From the NCBI GenBank assembly GCA_036558265.1, contig DATBFY010000013.1:1-11667 (forward strand): DNA of 11,667 nt, written 5' to 3'. Of this stretch, positions 1 to 6,752 are shown piece after piece. A program made the position numbers and the translations under genes. Origin of the DNA: RYN-433 sp036558265 (GTDB taxonomy: Bacteria; Planctomycetota; Phycisphaerae; Tepidisphaerales; Tepidisphaeraceae). The notes under the pieces were generated by a model that worked only from the letters and a program-made list of their open reading frames with translations, had not been told where the DNA came from and searched no databases. The first letter of the stretch is position 1. Each line of letters opens with the position of its first letter.

Positions 1-34
1 GTCGAAATTGCCAAATAAAAGTCGCAGTTCCGTT

Positions 35-71
35 TGACCTGATCGGGTCAGCCCGCAACGGGCCGGTCAGG
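35..71 (+). promoter_or_regulatory. Structured leader or operator-like inverted repeats
   Basis: Bases 35-50 read TGACCTGATCGGGTCA, a 16-base near-palindrome with one asymmetric pair, which could be a protein-binding operator or a small hairpin. The same bases can fold differently: 38-44 (CCTGATC) pairs with 65-71 (GGTCAGG, one G-U), enclosing a 5-bp stem at 51-55/59-63 with a CAA loop. The two folds exclude each other. GC-rich DNA folds easily, so function is inferred only from position, 60-95 bases ahead of the protease start. No convincing -35/-10 pair was found in bases 1-129. Confidence 0.3.
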
Positions 72-94
72 CATTGGTAAGGGCCATCGGTGGG

Positions 95-125
95 CGTTCG
101 TCTCAGGGGAGCAAGGAGACGAACG
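95..125 (+). promoter_or_regulatory. Hairpin overlapping the ribosome binding site of the calpain-like gene
   Basis: Bases 95-104 (CGTTCGTCTC) and 116-125 (GAGACGAACG) are perfect 10-base inverted repeats separated by an 11-base loop (105-115). The best Shine-Dalgarno sequence, AAGGAG at 113-118, lies half in the loop and half in the 3' arm, so folding would hide part of it. The loop also holds AGGGGAG (105-111), a second purine-rich stretch. The ATG follows at 130, four bases beyond the stem. The repeat is directly visible; a role in translation control is inferred. Confidence 0.5.
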
Positions 126-129
126 GATC

Positions 130-2133
130 ATGAATAAGCTGTCGAAATCGGATAAGCGTCGCCGGGTCGTGACACGGGCCGCCCAGGCGTGCGGGGTCGA
201 GCCGCTCGAAGATCGGATGATGATGTACGGCACGCCGATCCCGTACGGCATTTCGTATGCTTCGGGCGCGGTGCGGATCAACGGTGGCGACGTGGGCGAA
301 TCGGCGGCGGTGAGCCTGGTCAACGGCCAGATCCATGCCACGCTCTCCCACACGGTCAGCATCCAGGTGGACATCAACACGTGGACCAAGTTTCCGGTGC
401 AGGACGCGGTGGCGGATTACGACCCGGCGGTCGTCAGCAAGGTCGAGTTCTTCGGCAACGGCGGCAACGACAGCTTCACGAACAATACGTCGGTCCCGAC
501 GACCGCCGCCGGCGGCGCCGGGGATGACGTGCTCGTCGGCGGGTACGGCGACGACACGCTCAGCGGCGGGGACGACGACGACCAGCTCGAGGGCCGCGGC
601 GGGAACGACTCCCTCATGGGCGGGGCGGGCGGCGACACCTACGTGTTCGACGGCGTGTCGCTCGGCTCGGACACGATCAACGAAGCGGCGTCGCTCGACA
701 CCGACACGATCGACCTGACCACGCTGGGCGTCGCGCCCACCCGCGTGAACACCGGCGGCTATACCGTGATCGGCGGCCTGACCCTGATGGGCGGCGCGAC
801 GATCGACCTGTCGTCGACCGCGCCGCAGACGGTGATGGGCAACCAGCTTTCGCTGACCCTGACCAGCGGCACGGGGATCGAGAACCTGGACGGCACCGGC
901 TGGGCGGACTCGATCAAGGGCAACGACCGCGCGAATGTGATCTGGGGCCTGACGGGCAACGACTCGATCCACGGCGGTGCGGCGAACGACTCGATCTACG
1001 GCGGAAACGGCGCCGACGTGCTGTGGCAGGATTCCGGCGGCGGGTACCTCTTTGGCGAATCGGGCAACGACCGCCTTTACGCCGGCACGGCCGCGACGTA
1101 TCTCTCCGGCGGCGACAACGACGACGTGCTGACGAGCATCGGCGGGTCACACTACGACACCGTGACGGGCGGCGCCGGTCTCGACAGCTTCTGGGTCGAT
1201 AAGGAAGCGACGGAGACGACCCCGGACGTGTCGGCCGATGAGACCGCCAAGGGCCACGTCCACCGGGTCGGCGCGTTCAGCACCAACGCGATCGTCTCGG
1301 GCAACATGTCGGTCATCCAGACGCCCAGCCGCGATCGCCTGGGTCAGAACCTGATGGACCCCTCTGCGATGAACGTCTACGCGAAGATGGACTTCTCCGC
1401 CCAGCGGCTGTTCGCCACGACCGGTCCGTCGATCGATGACATCGACCAGGGCGCGGTGGGCGACTGTTATTTCGTCTCGGCGCTGGCTGCGATCGCCAAG
1501 ACCAACCCCGACAAGATCCAACAGATCGTGACGGACCTGGGCGATGGCACCTACGCGGTTCACTTCCACCAGGGCGGTCAGGACGCGTTCGTCCGCGTGG
1601 ACGGCGAGCTTTACGCCTACAGCGCGACGTCACCGGTTTACGCCGGCCTGGGCACGCAGGGCGCCATCTGGGCGCCGATCGTCGAGAAGGCGTACGCGTT
1701 CTTCAAGAATGGGCAGGGCACGTACGCGTCGATCGCGGGCGGCAACGGCGCGGGCGCGACGCCCAGCGAAGCCCTTGGCGCCCCGGTGACCTCCTTCCCG
1801 ACGACCAACTATGCGACCGCGACCGACCTGCTCTCGGCAATGCGCACGCAGCTTTTGGCGGGCAAGGCGATCACCGTCGGCGGGCCGGCGCCCCTGCTGC
1901 CCAGCACCCCGATGATCCAGTCTGACGACCCCAACGTCAGCACTTATCATCGAGGGGCGCACATCTACACGCTCGTCTCGGTCAGCTCTGACCTGAGCAG
2001 CGTCGTGCTTCGCAACCCCTGGGGCACGGATGGCGGCGGCTCGGACGCCGACCCTTACGATGGCTACGTGACGATCCCGGCGAACGTGCTGTTCTTCTGC
2101 TCGGGCGGGTTCGCGGCGTACGACGTGGCGTGA
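130..2133 (+). CDS. LEPR-type secreted protein with RTX-like repeats and a calpain-family cysteine protease domain
   Basis: A 667-residue protein, probably exported and calcium-binding, with a C2 (calpain) protease domain at its end. Residues 7-32 are a basic stretch followed by VEPLEDRMMM, resembling the LEPR-XLL N-terminus that marks many planctomycete extracellular proteins; no classical hydrophobic signal peptide is visible. Residues about 107-175 and 250-355 contain degenerate GGxGxDxLxGG repeats of the hemolysin type, which bind calcium in known RTX proteins. Residues about 425-660 match calpain: QGAVGDCYFVSAL carries the nucleophile C446, AHIYTLVSV carries H611, and LRNPWG carries N629, so the triad looks complete. 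The ATG at 130 has AAGGAG 11 bases upstream. The next gene is convergent, with only 14 bases between stops. The domain calls are firm; substrate, secretion route and activity are unknown. Confidence 0.88.
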   Translation: MNKLSKSDKRRRVVTRAAQACGVEPLEDRMMMYGTPIPYGISYASGAVRINGGDVGESAAVSLVNGQIHATLSHTVSIQVDINTWTKFPVQDAVADYDPAVVSKVEFFGNGGNDSFTNNTSVPTTAAGGAGDDVLVGGYGDDTLSGGDDDDQLEGRGGNDSLMGGAGGDTYVFDGVSLGSDTINEAASLDTDTIDLTTLGVAPTRVNTGGYTVIGGLTLMGGATIDLSSTAPQTVMGNQLSLTLTSGTGIENLDGTGWADSIKGNDRANVIWGLTGNDSIHGGAANDSIYGGNGADVLWQDSGGGYLFGESGNDRLYAGTAATYLSGGDNDDVLTSIGGSHYDTVTGGAGLDSFWVDKEATETTPDVSADETAKGHVHRVGAFSTNAIVSGNMSVIQTPSRDRLGQNLMDPSAMNVYAKMDFSAQRLFATTGPSIDDIDQGAVGDCYFVSALAAIAKTNPDKIQQIVTDLGDGTYAVHFHQGGQDAFVRVDGELYAYSATSPVYAGLGTQGAIWAPIVEKAYAFFKNGQGTYASIAGGNGAGATPSEALGAPVTSFPTTNYATATDLLSAMRTQLLAGKAITVGGPAPLLPSTPMIQSDDPNVSTYHRGAHIYTLVSVSSDLSSVVLRNPWGTDGGGSDADPYDGYVTIPANVLFFCSGGFAAYDVA

Positions 2134-2143
2134 GCCCCGGGGC
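2134..2143. other. Short GC palindrome between convergent genes
   Basis: GCCCCGGGGC sits directly after the stop of the protease gene and just before the stop of the opposing isomerase-like gene. It is perfectly palindromic but too short to form a good hairpin and has no T-run on either side, so a terminator role is only a weak possibility. Confidence 0.15.
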
Positions 2144-2147
2144 GCGG

Positions 2148-3098
2148 TTATGAAAACGCCTTCCGCAGCACCGCCAGCGACTTGGGGATGGCCTGCTTGT
2201 AGTCTTCCTTCCCCTCGAACTCCAGCGAGATGTAGCCGTGGTAGTTGTTCTTGCGCAGGATCCCGGCGATGCGCGGATAGTCCAGGTCCAGCGCATACCA
2301 GATTCCGCCGCCGTAGTACGTCTTGGCCTGCACGTACACGGTCTTGGGCGCGATCTGTTCGAGCTTTTCATACGGGTCTTCGAGGAAGTTGCCCGTATCC
2401 ATCAGGATCTGGAGCCACGGCGAATTCACCGTGTTCACGATCCGCAGCAGCCCCTCGGGCGTGCGGCCCAGGCCCCAGTGGTTCTCCAGCGCCAGCAGCA
2501 CGCCGCAATCCTGCGCCTTCTTCAGGCATTGCTCGATCGAGTCACAGACCCACTTGAAGCCTTCCTCATCGTCCTTGTAGCCCGGCAGACGCGGCTCGAT
2601 CCCGCGATCCTTCATAAGCTGGTCGAAATCCTTGGTCGTGCCCCAGCGGCCGGTGTTCAAGCGCATCGTGGGGATGCCCAGCGCGTACGCCAGCTCGATG
2701 CACTCGATCGTGTGGTCGATGTTCTTCTTCCGCACGGCGGCGTCGGGGTTGACGAACCTCTGGTGGATGGATAGGCCGCACAGGTCCACCCCTTCGGTGA
2801 TCGCGATACGCTTGAGCGACTGAAGATAGGCATTGTCCTGCTGGGGCATCTGCATGTGGAGGATTTCGACGCCGTCGAACCCCCACGCGGCCGACTGGCG
2901 GATGCAGTCGCCGATCTCCAACTTCAAGCCGTCGATGAACCGCCAGAACGAATAGGTCGAGATGCCGATCCGGTTGGGCCGGATCCGCGGCGGCGCGGCG
3001 ATCAGCCCCGCCTCGTCCGCGCCAGGCGAACGCGACGGCACGGCGGCGGCAACGGCGGTCGTAGCGGCAGCGGCGAGGAATTGTCGTCGGGTAGGCAT
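2148..3098 (-). CDS. Tat-exported sugar phosphate isomerase/epimerase-like TIM barrel protein
   Basis: A complete 316-residue protein of the xylose-isomerase-like TIM barrel (AP endonuclease 2) superfamily, whose members isomerise or epimerise sugars using a divalent metal. The N-terminus MPTRRQFLAAAATTAVAAA has the twin arginines (R4, R5), F7-L8 and Ala-rich segment of a Tat signal, so it should be exported folded; cleavage probably falls near residues 20-30. Barrel strand motifs follow: RIGISTYSF (43-51), GFDGVEIL (73-80), LLALENHWG (201-209), LQILMDTGNF (229-238), VYVQAKTYY (254-262) and GYISLEFEGKED (288-299). By family analogy E205, D234 and E293 are candidate metal ligands; the position often held by His in relatives appears to be Q257 here, so metal binding may differ. 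It stands alone, convergent with the protease gene and divergent from the signalling pair. Such Tat-tagged paralogues are common in planctomycetes; the substrate cannot be told. Confidence 0.88.
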   Translation of the reverse strand: MPTRRQFLAAAATTAVAAAVPSRSPGADEAGLIAAPPRIRPNRIGISTYSFWRFIDGLKLEIGDCIRQSAAWGFDGVEILHMQMPQQDNAYLQSLKRIAITEGVDLCGLSIHQRFVNPDAAVRKKNIDHTIECIELAYALGIPTMRLNTGRWGTTKDFDQLMKDRGIEPRLPGYKDDEEGFKWVCDSIEQCLKKAQDCGVLLALENHWGLGRTPEGLLRIVNTVNSPWLQILMDTGNFLEDPYEKLEQIAPKTVYVQAKTYYGGGIWYALDLDYPRIAGILRKNNYHGYISLEFEGKEDYKQAIPKSLAVLRKAFS

Positions 3099-3142
3099 GG
3101 GTAAACATTATTGCTACAAGAGGTCCGCGATGCCAGAGTGCA

Positions 3143-3176
3143 GTTAGCGGTCGCACCGAAGGTGCACTCCGCCAAC
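3143..3176. promoter_or_regulatory. Nested inverted repeat in the divergent intergenic region
   Basis: Outer arms GTTAGCGG (3143-3150) and CCGCCAAC (3169-3176) pair at 7 of 8 positions; inside them GCACC (3153-3157) and GGTGC (3161-3165) form a perfect 5-bp stem with a 3-base loop. An alternative pairing, GAGTGCA with TGCACTC, spans about 3136-3169. The element lies between the divergent starts at 3098 and 3247 and could be an operator for either gene or part of the isomerase-like gene's leader. Function is inferred from place only. Confidence 0.35.
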
Positions 3177-3183
3177 TCCGTGA

Positions 3184-3211
3184 TTGCTTCCCCCCCGCCA
3201 TGGGGTAAGAT
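3184..3211 (+). promoter_or_regulatory. Possible sigma70-type promoter for the receiver-like gene
   Basis: TTGCTT (3184-3189) and TAAGAT (3206-3211) are spaced by 16 bases and match the housekeeping consensus at 3/6 and 4/6. Transcription would then begin near 3218, just ahead of the AAAGGAG at 3233-3239, which fits the GTG start at 3247. The match is modest. Confidence 0.3.
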
Positions 3212-3246
3212 TGCAATCGATGGATGTTTTGCAAAGGAGTGGGTTC

Positions 3247-3822
3247 GTGACCGGCGTCAGTATGCCCGTGACCCGTCCGACCGGGCGGGCGCTCATCATT
3301 GGGTCGCCCGCCTGCCGCAGTGCGCCGCTGAACACCCTTCAGCGGCTCGGCTTCACCTGCGCCGAGATCGATGATCCTTACTCCGCAATGGCCGAGCTCT
3401 GCCGGCGTCCCCTCGTCTACCGCGCCATCATCCTGTCGCTGGCAAGCCTCTACCGCGAGGAATTGCCGATCATCCAGTCGGTCAAGCGGCGCTGGCCGCA
3501 CGTGGACATCTGGCTGACCCAGACCGACGGCCGCCACGCGGCCTTAGCGGATGCGATGCGCCTGGGCGCCGACGGGCTCTTATCCGAAGACGGCCTGCAC
3601 CGCACCGCCGTCGCCGGTGGCATGGCCGATACCGTTTACCCAGCCTCCGCTGACGCCCCGGCCGTCACCCTGCCGCCCTCTGCCGATACTTCCACCGACG
3701 AAGCGCTCGCTGCCGAGACTCAGGAGTCGGAGGGCGGCAACGAGCCGATCCTTACCGCCGACGAGCTTCGGGCGCTCCTCGCTGAACAGCCCATCGCCAC
3801 CCCGGACGAGGAATCCGAATAG
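3247..3822 (+). CDS. Stand-alone degenerate receiver-like protein
   Basis: A 191-residue soluble protein. Residues about 14-120 follow the alternating strand/helix pattern of a two-component receiver: RALIIGSP as strand 1, AIILSLASLY as strand 3, and MRLGADGLLSEDGL in the place where receivers carry xxGAxdyl.KP. The strand-3 phosphoacceptor Asp is absent (Ser/Leu/Ala there), and so are the strand-1 acidic pair and the strand-5 Lys, so phosphorylation is not expected. A Pro/Ser/Glu-rich tail ends in a short predicted helix, ILTADELRALLAEQP, possibly a docking segment. I chose GTG 3247 because AAAGGAG (3233-3239) lies 7 bases upstream; in-frame TTG 3184 and ATG 3220 extend the protein without such a site. 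It precedes the diguanylate cyclase gene by 102 bases, and both begin with similar receiver-like modules, suggesting a shared regulatory role. Function unknown; the receiver fold is inferred from pattern. Confidence 0.7.
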   Translation: MTGVSMPVTRPTGRALIIGSPACRSAPLNTLQRLGFTCAEIDDPYSAMAELCRRPLVYRAIILSLASLYREELPIIQSVKRRWPHVDIWLTQTDGRHAALADAMRLGADGLLSEDGLHRTAVAGGMADTVYPASADAPAVTLPPSADTSTDEALAAETQESEGGNEPILTADELRALLAEQPIATPDEESE

Positions 3823-3875
3823 GGAAAAGTCCGGGGGCAGACAGATCATTGGCCGTGACGTATAAGGAGCTAACC

Positions 3876-3900
3876 GCGCGGGAAAGGTGAGTTCTCGCGC
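3876..3900 (+). other. Stem-loop ahead of the diguanylate cyclase gene
   Basis: GCGCGGGAA (3876-3884) pairs with TTCTCGCGC (3892-3900) over 9 bp with one G-U, leaving the loop AGGTGAG. It lies in the 102-base gap between the two signalling genes, 24 bases before the ATG. It has no T-run, so it is not a standard terminator; it may affect relative expression of the two genes or mean nothing. Confidence 0.3.
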
Positions 3901-3924
3901 AGTTCGAGGTACTCGGACGGAAGA

Positions 3925-5304
3925 ATGGCCCGAATCGGACAGGAAAAGGTCCTACTGATCGCCGACCCCCAGCGCGAGGTCCACGGCGCCATCATCGCCG
4001 CCCTTCCCTCCGCGACCGTCACCGCCGTCAATGACTACTTCGACGCGATCGCCGAGCTGTCCGCCAACCCGTACACGACCGTCTTCGCCTCCGCCGAGCC
4101 CATCGAGCGCCGCCCCGAGGCCGCCGTCCGCCAGTTGCGCGAGCTCACCGGCGACGGCCGCCTGATCCTGTTCGGCCAGCCGTCCCTCGAAGGCTTAAGC
4201 CGCAAGATGCTCGACTTCGGCGTGGACGATTACGTGATCACCCCCGCCAGCGCCGGCGAGCTTCAGCAGATGTTCGGCAACCCCCTGCTGCGCGTCGCCC
4301 CCGCGAGCAAGCCGGTTGACACCGCCGAAGCCGAGAGCCGCCCGGAGATTAAGGTCACCGAGCCGCCGACCTCCGCCGAAATCCTCCACGGCCTGCCGCT
4401 GGCGGACATCGTCCTCGACGCGCTCATCCAGCATCCCGCCGACGCGCCAGGCTCAGCAGTCCGCCGCATCTCCGAGCTGATCGCCCCCACCATGCAGCTC
4501 GTCTTCATGCCCCGGGGCAAGCCGGCCCCTGAGGTTGGCGACGACGTGCTTCTGCTCTCCCACGGCCTGCGTGCCGGCGCCGAGGAGCTCGGTCAGTTGC
4601 ACCTGATCGCGCCCCACGAAGATCAGGACCGCGCCCCGCGCCACTTCCTCGCCCAGATCGCCCACCTGATCGGCAAGGTCGCCGCCCTCCAGGACCGCCA
4701 CAACCGCCTTCAGAAGCTCGCGATCACCGACCAGCTCACCGGCGTCTACAACCGGCGCTACTTCGAGCACTTCCTCACCCGCATCCTCGAGAAGGCCCGC
4801 GTGATGCGCTTCCCGGTCACGCTCCTGCTCTTCGACATCGACGACTTCAAGAAATACAACGACACCTACGGCCACGGCGCCGGCGACCAGATCCTCAAGG
4901 AGACCGCCACCCTCATGCGCCGAACCTGCCGCGAGCACGACCTGGTCGCCCGCATCGGCGGCGACGAGTTCGCCGTCGTCTTCTGGGAAAAGGAAGGCCC
5001 CCGCCAGCCCAAGGGCCAGCAGCCCGTCATGCCCGCCAAGCCGCCGCAGTCCCCGCGCCTGGTCTTCGAACGCTTCCGAAAGCTCATGGCCAGCCAGGAT
5101 TTCCCCGGCCTGGGCGCCACGGGCAAGGGCGTGCTGACGATCAGCGGGGGCCTGGCGAGCTTCCCCTGGGACGGCCGCGATGTCGCCGAACTGATCGAGG
5201 CCGCCGACCACGCCCTGGTGAAAGGCGCCAAGCAGAGCGGCAAGGACCGCATCTTCCTCGTGGGCGAGAACGATCAGGTGTCCGACCACGACGGGCCGCA
5301 TTAA
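3925..5304 (+). CDS. Diguanylate cyclase with degenerate receiver and GAF-like input regions
   Basis: A 459-residue cytoplasmic enzyme expected to make cyclic di-GMP from two GTP. Residues about 8-118 resemble a receiver (KVLLIADP at strand 1, GVDDYVITPAS near strand 5) but strand 3 (TTVFASAEP, 51-59) lacks the phosphoacceptor Asp and the strand-5 Lys is missing. Residues about 150-260 look like a GAF-type sensor followed by a signalling helix. The GGDEF domain (about 265-447) begins LAITDQLTGVYNRRYF, has the metal-binding D304 in LLFDIDDFKKYND, an exact GGDEF at 345-349, and RxxD (R336, D339) five residues before it, the product-inhibition I-site. A Pro/Gln-rich insert at about 357-378 interrupts the usual domain spacing; TISGGLASFPWDG and ADHALVKGAKQSGKDRI complete it. 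The upstream start region is only weakly purine rich (GGACGGAAG). Probably co-transcribed with the upstream receiver-like gene. The cyclase call is firm; what the input region senses is unknown. Confidence 0.92.
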   Translation: MARIGQEKVLLIADPQREVHGAIIAALPSATVTAVNDYFDAIAELSANPYTTVFASAEPIERRPEAAVRQLRELTGDGRLILFGQPSLEGLSRKMLDFGVDDYVITPASAGELQQMFGNPLLRVAPASKPVDTAEAESRPEIKVTEPPTSAEILHGLPLADIVLDALIQHPADAPGSAVRRISELIAPTMQLVFMPRGKPAPEVGDDVLLLSHGLRAGAEELGQLHLIAPHEDQDRAPRHFLAQIAHLIGKVAALQDRHNRLQKLAITDQLTGVYNRRYFEHFLTRILEKARVMRFPVTLLLFDIDDFKKYNDTYGHGAGDQILKETATLMRRTCREHDLVARIGGDEFAVVFWEKEGPRQPKGQQPVMPAKPPQSPRLVFERFRKLMASQDFPGLGATGKGVLTISGGLASFPWDGRDVAELIEAADHALVKGAKQSGKDRIFLVGENDQVSDHDGPH

Positions 5305-5324
5305 GGCGAACGCTCGCCTGATCT

Positions 5325-5365
5325 CCCTCTCCCGGTACTCCGGGAGAGGGCCGGGGTGAGGGTCT
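5325..5365. repeat. REP-like palindromic repeat
   Basis: CCCTCTCCCGG (5325-5335) and CCGGGAGAGGG (5340-5350) form a perfect 11-bp stem with a TACT loop, followed by CCGGGGTGAGGG. This resembles a dispersed intergenic palindrome seen in many planctomycete and proteobacterial genomes, whose accidental translation on the minus strand gives peptides such as DPHPGPLPEYRE. It begins 20 bases after the cyclase stop and could also end transcription, though there is no T-run. A second small inverted repeat, GTGTGA (5375-5380) with TCACAC (5390-5395), follows just ahead of the next gene. Confidence 0.65.
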
Positions 5366-5402
5366 TTGGGCACCGTGTGATACACTTCCTCACACCGGCG
5401 CC

Positions 5403-6752
5403 ATGCACTCCCTCGAATCCACCATCACCCTGTGGTCCGCCATCGCCGCCGGTCTCTCGCTACTCGCGATCGTCATCGCCTGGCGCGGCCGCCTAATCGA
5501 CGACCACCCCCTCTGCCGCAAGTGCGGCTTCGACCTCTTTGGCCTGCCGGAAGCGAGTACCAACTGCCCCGAGTGCGGACGGGATATCACGCGCCCTCGC
5601 GCCCGGCGGCTGGGCAATCGTCAGCCGCGCAAGCCGCTCTTCTGGATCGGATCATTCCTCCTGCTGATCGCGGCAAGTCTGCTCGTCATGCTTGCCATCG
5701 GTCGCGTCCGCCACGTGAACTGGAATCAATACGAGCCTGTCTCGTGGCTCATCCGCGAGACCGCCGCGGACGACGCCGCCACGCGCGACGCGGCAATGAA
5801 TGAGATCATGGCGCGCCTCACCGCAGGCAAGCTCTCCGATGCTTCTCTCCGTGAATTGGCCCATGCCGCCCTTGCCGACCAGAAGGACCGTTCGCAGCCC
5901 TGGTTCGCCCGTTGGGGCGCCTTCATCGATACCGCCCGCGCGCAGGGCCGTTTCACCAGAGAAGAGTGGCATCAATACTGCCGACAGGCCGCTGACTGCG
6001 TGGATTTTGAGATCCGTCCAACGATCCACAAAGGGCATCCAATCCCATTTCGGCTCATCAGTCGGCAATCCCGCGGGATGCCTCTCGGAGTGCTAATCGC
6101 CGGAGATCCCACCTGCGAAATAGACAACCTAACGTTGCCCATTTCGCCGCAGAATGACCAGGATCACTTCAATTGGATTTCACCGGGCAGCAGATGCGAT
6201 TTCGTCGCCGAACAGACCGAGGAATCCATTAAGAAACTCGCGGACGGCGAACACGAGGTCACCATCAGCCTCCCGATCGCGTTCATCGATTCGCACGGTT
6301 CCGAAGAAGTCGCCGCGACCGTCACTCGCCGGATTCGTCAAGTCTCGGACGACCGCCCTCTTGTCAGACCGGTGGCGGATGCAAAGCAGCAAGACATTGT
6401 CAGGTCGAATCTTTCAGTCGTCCTGCTGGCCGATCGCGGCACCCAATCCGTCACGGTTTACCTCGCCAGCAAGGGTGCTCGGTACGATATCGCTTGCGCC
6501 GGATCACTTCGCATCGGCTCGTCCGAATTCGACCTGGGACTGATCCTGTTGCCTGCCGGGCGCTCCCGCCACATTAGCATTCCATTGGCTGGCGCGCTTC
6601 AGTTTCGAGACCCCTCGTCGGCGGACGTGGTACTCGAGCCCAGCGCCGAAGCCGCGGAGTGCAGCGTGGACTCGAAGGAATTCTGGGGCGAGTCCATTTT
6701 CTTCAAAAACGTGAGAATCGCGCGGTGGGATGCCGATCCGCTCACGCGCTGA
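5403..6752 (+). CDS. Zinc-ribbon membrane protein of unknown function
   Basis: A 449-residue protein with a hydrophobic segment at about 9-27, a zinc ribbon with C38, C41, C55 and C58 (CRKCGFDLFGL...CPECGRD), and a second hydrophobic segment at about 79-99. With two membrane spans the ribbon would lie in the loop between them and the N- and C-termini on the same side; the topology is inferred. The remaining 350 residues match no family I recognise: an Ala-rich helical part (about 115-185) suggestive of helical repeats, then what looks like beta-rich domains. Short CGFDL/CGYDLRGL...CPECG ribbons at the N-terminus of membrane proteins are a recurring planctomycete type with no assigned role. 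The second half (about 6000-6720) seems less GC-rich than its neighbours. No clear ribosome binding site precedes the ATG. Its stop overlaps the end of convergent rplU by 11 bases. Confidence 0.75.
   Translation: MHSLESTITLWSAIAAGLSLLAIVIAWRGRLIDDHPLCRKCGFDLFGLPEASTNCPECGRDITRPRARRLGNRQPRKPLFWIGSFLLLIAASLLVMLAIGRVRHVNWNQYEPVSWLIRETAADDAATRDAAMNEIMARLTAGKLSDASLRELAHAALADQKDRSQPWFARWGAFIDTARAQGRFTREEWHQYCRQAADCVDFEIRPTIHKGHPIPFRLISRQSRGMPLGVLIAGDPTCEIDNLTLPISPQNDQDHFNWISPGSRCDFVAEQTEESIKKLADGEHEVTISLPIAFIDSHGSEEVAATVTRRIRQVSDDRPLVRPVADAKQQDIVRSNLSVVLLADRGTQSVTVYLASKGARYDIACAGSLRIGSSEFDLGLILLPAGRSRHISIPLAGALQFRDPSSADVVLEPSAEAAECSVDSKEFWGESIFFKNVRIARWDADPLTR

Noticed and set aside
45..100. Cyclic di-GMP (GEMM) riboswitch in the leader
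   Set aside because: Some words look similar (GCAA, CCATCGG), but the two-helix layout with its tetraloop and receptor cannot be built here.
103..972. 289-residue minus-strand frame opposite the calpain-like gene
   Set aside because: Low-complexity composition without family features, opposite well-supported RTX-type repeats.
530..1170. DNA-level tandem repeat or CRISPR-like array in the Gly/Asp region
   Set aside because: The repetition is at protein level (RTX-like motifs) with varied codons; there are no equal-length repeats with unique spacers.
2566..3537. 323-residue minus-strand frame spanning the isomerase-like gene start and the receiver-like gene
   Set aside because: It is out of frame with the Tat-signal TIM barrel gene and gives an Arg-rich shadow translation.
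4453..5385. 310-residue minus-strand frame opposite the diguanylate cyclase
   Set aside because: Its start (DPHPGPLPEYRE) is the translated REP-like repeat, and the rest is the shadow of the GGDEF gene.
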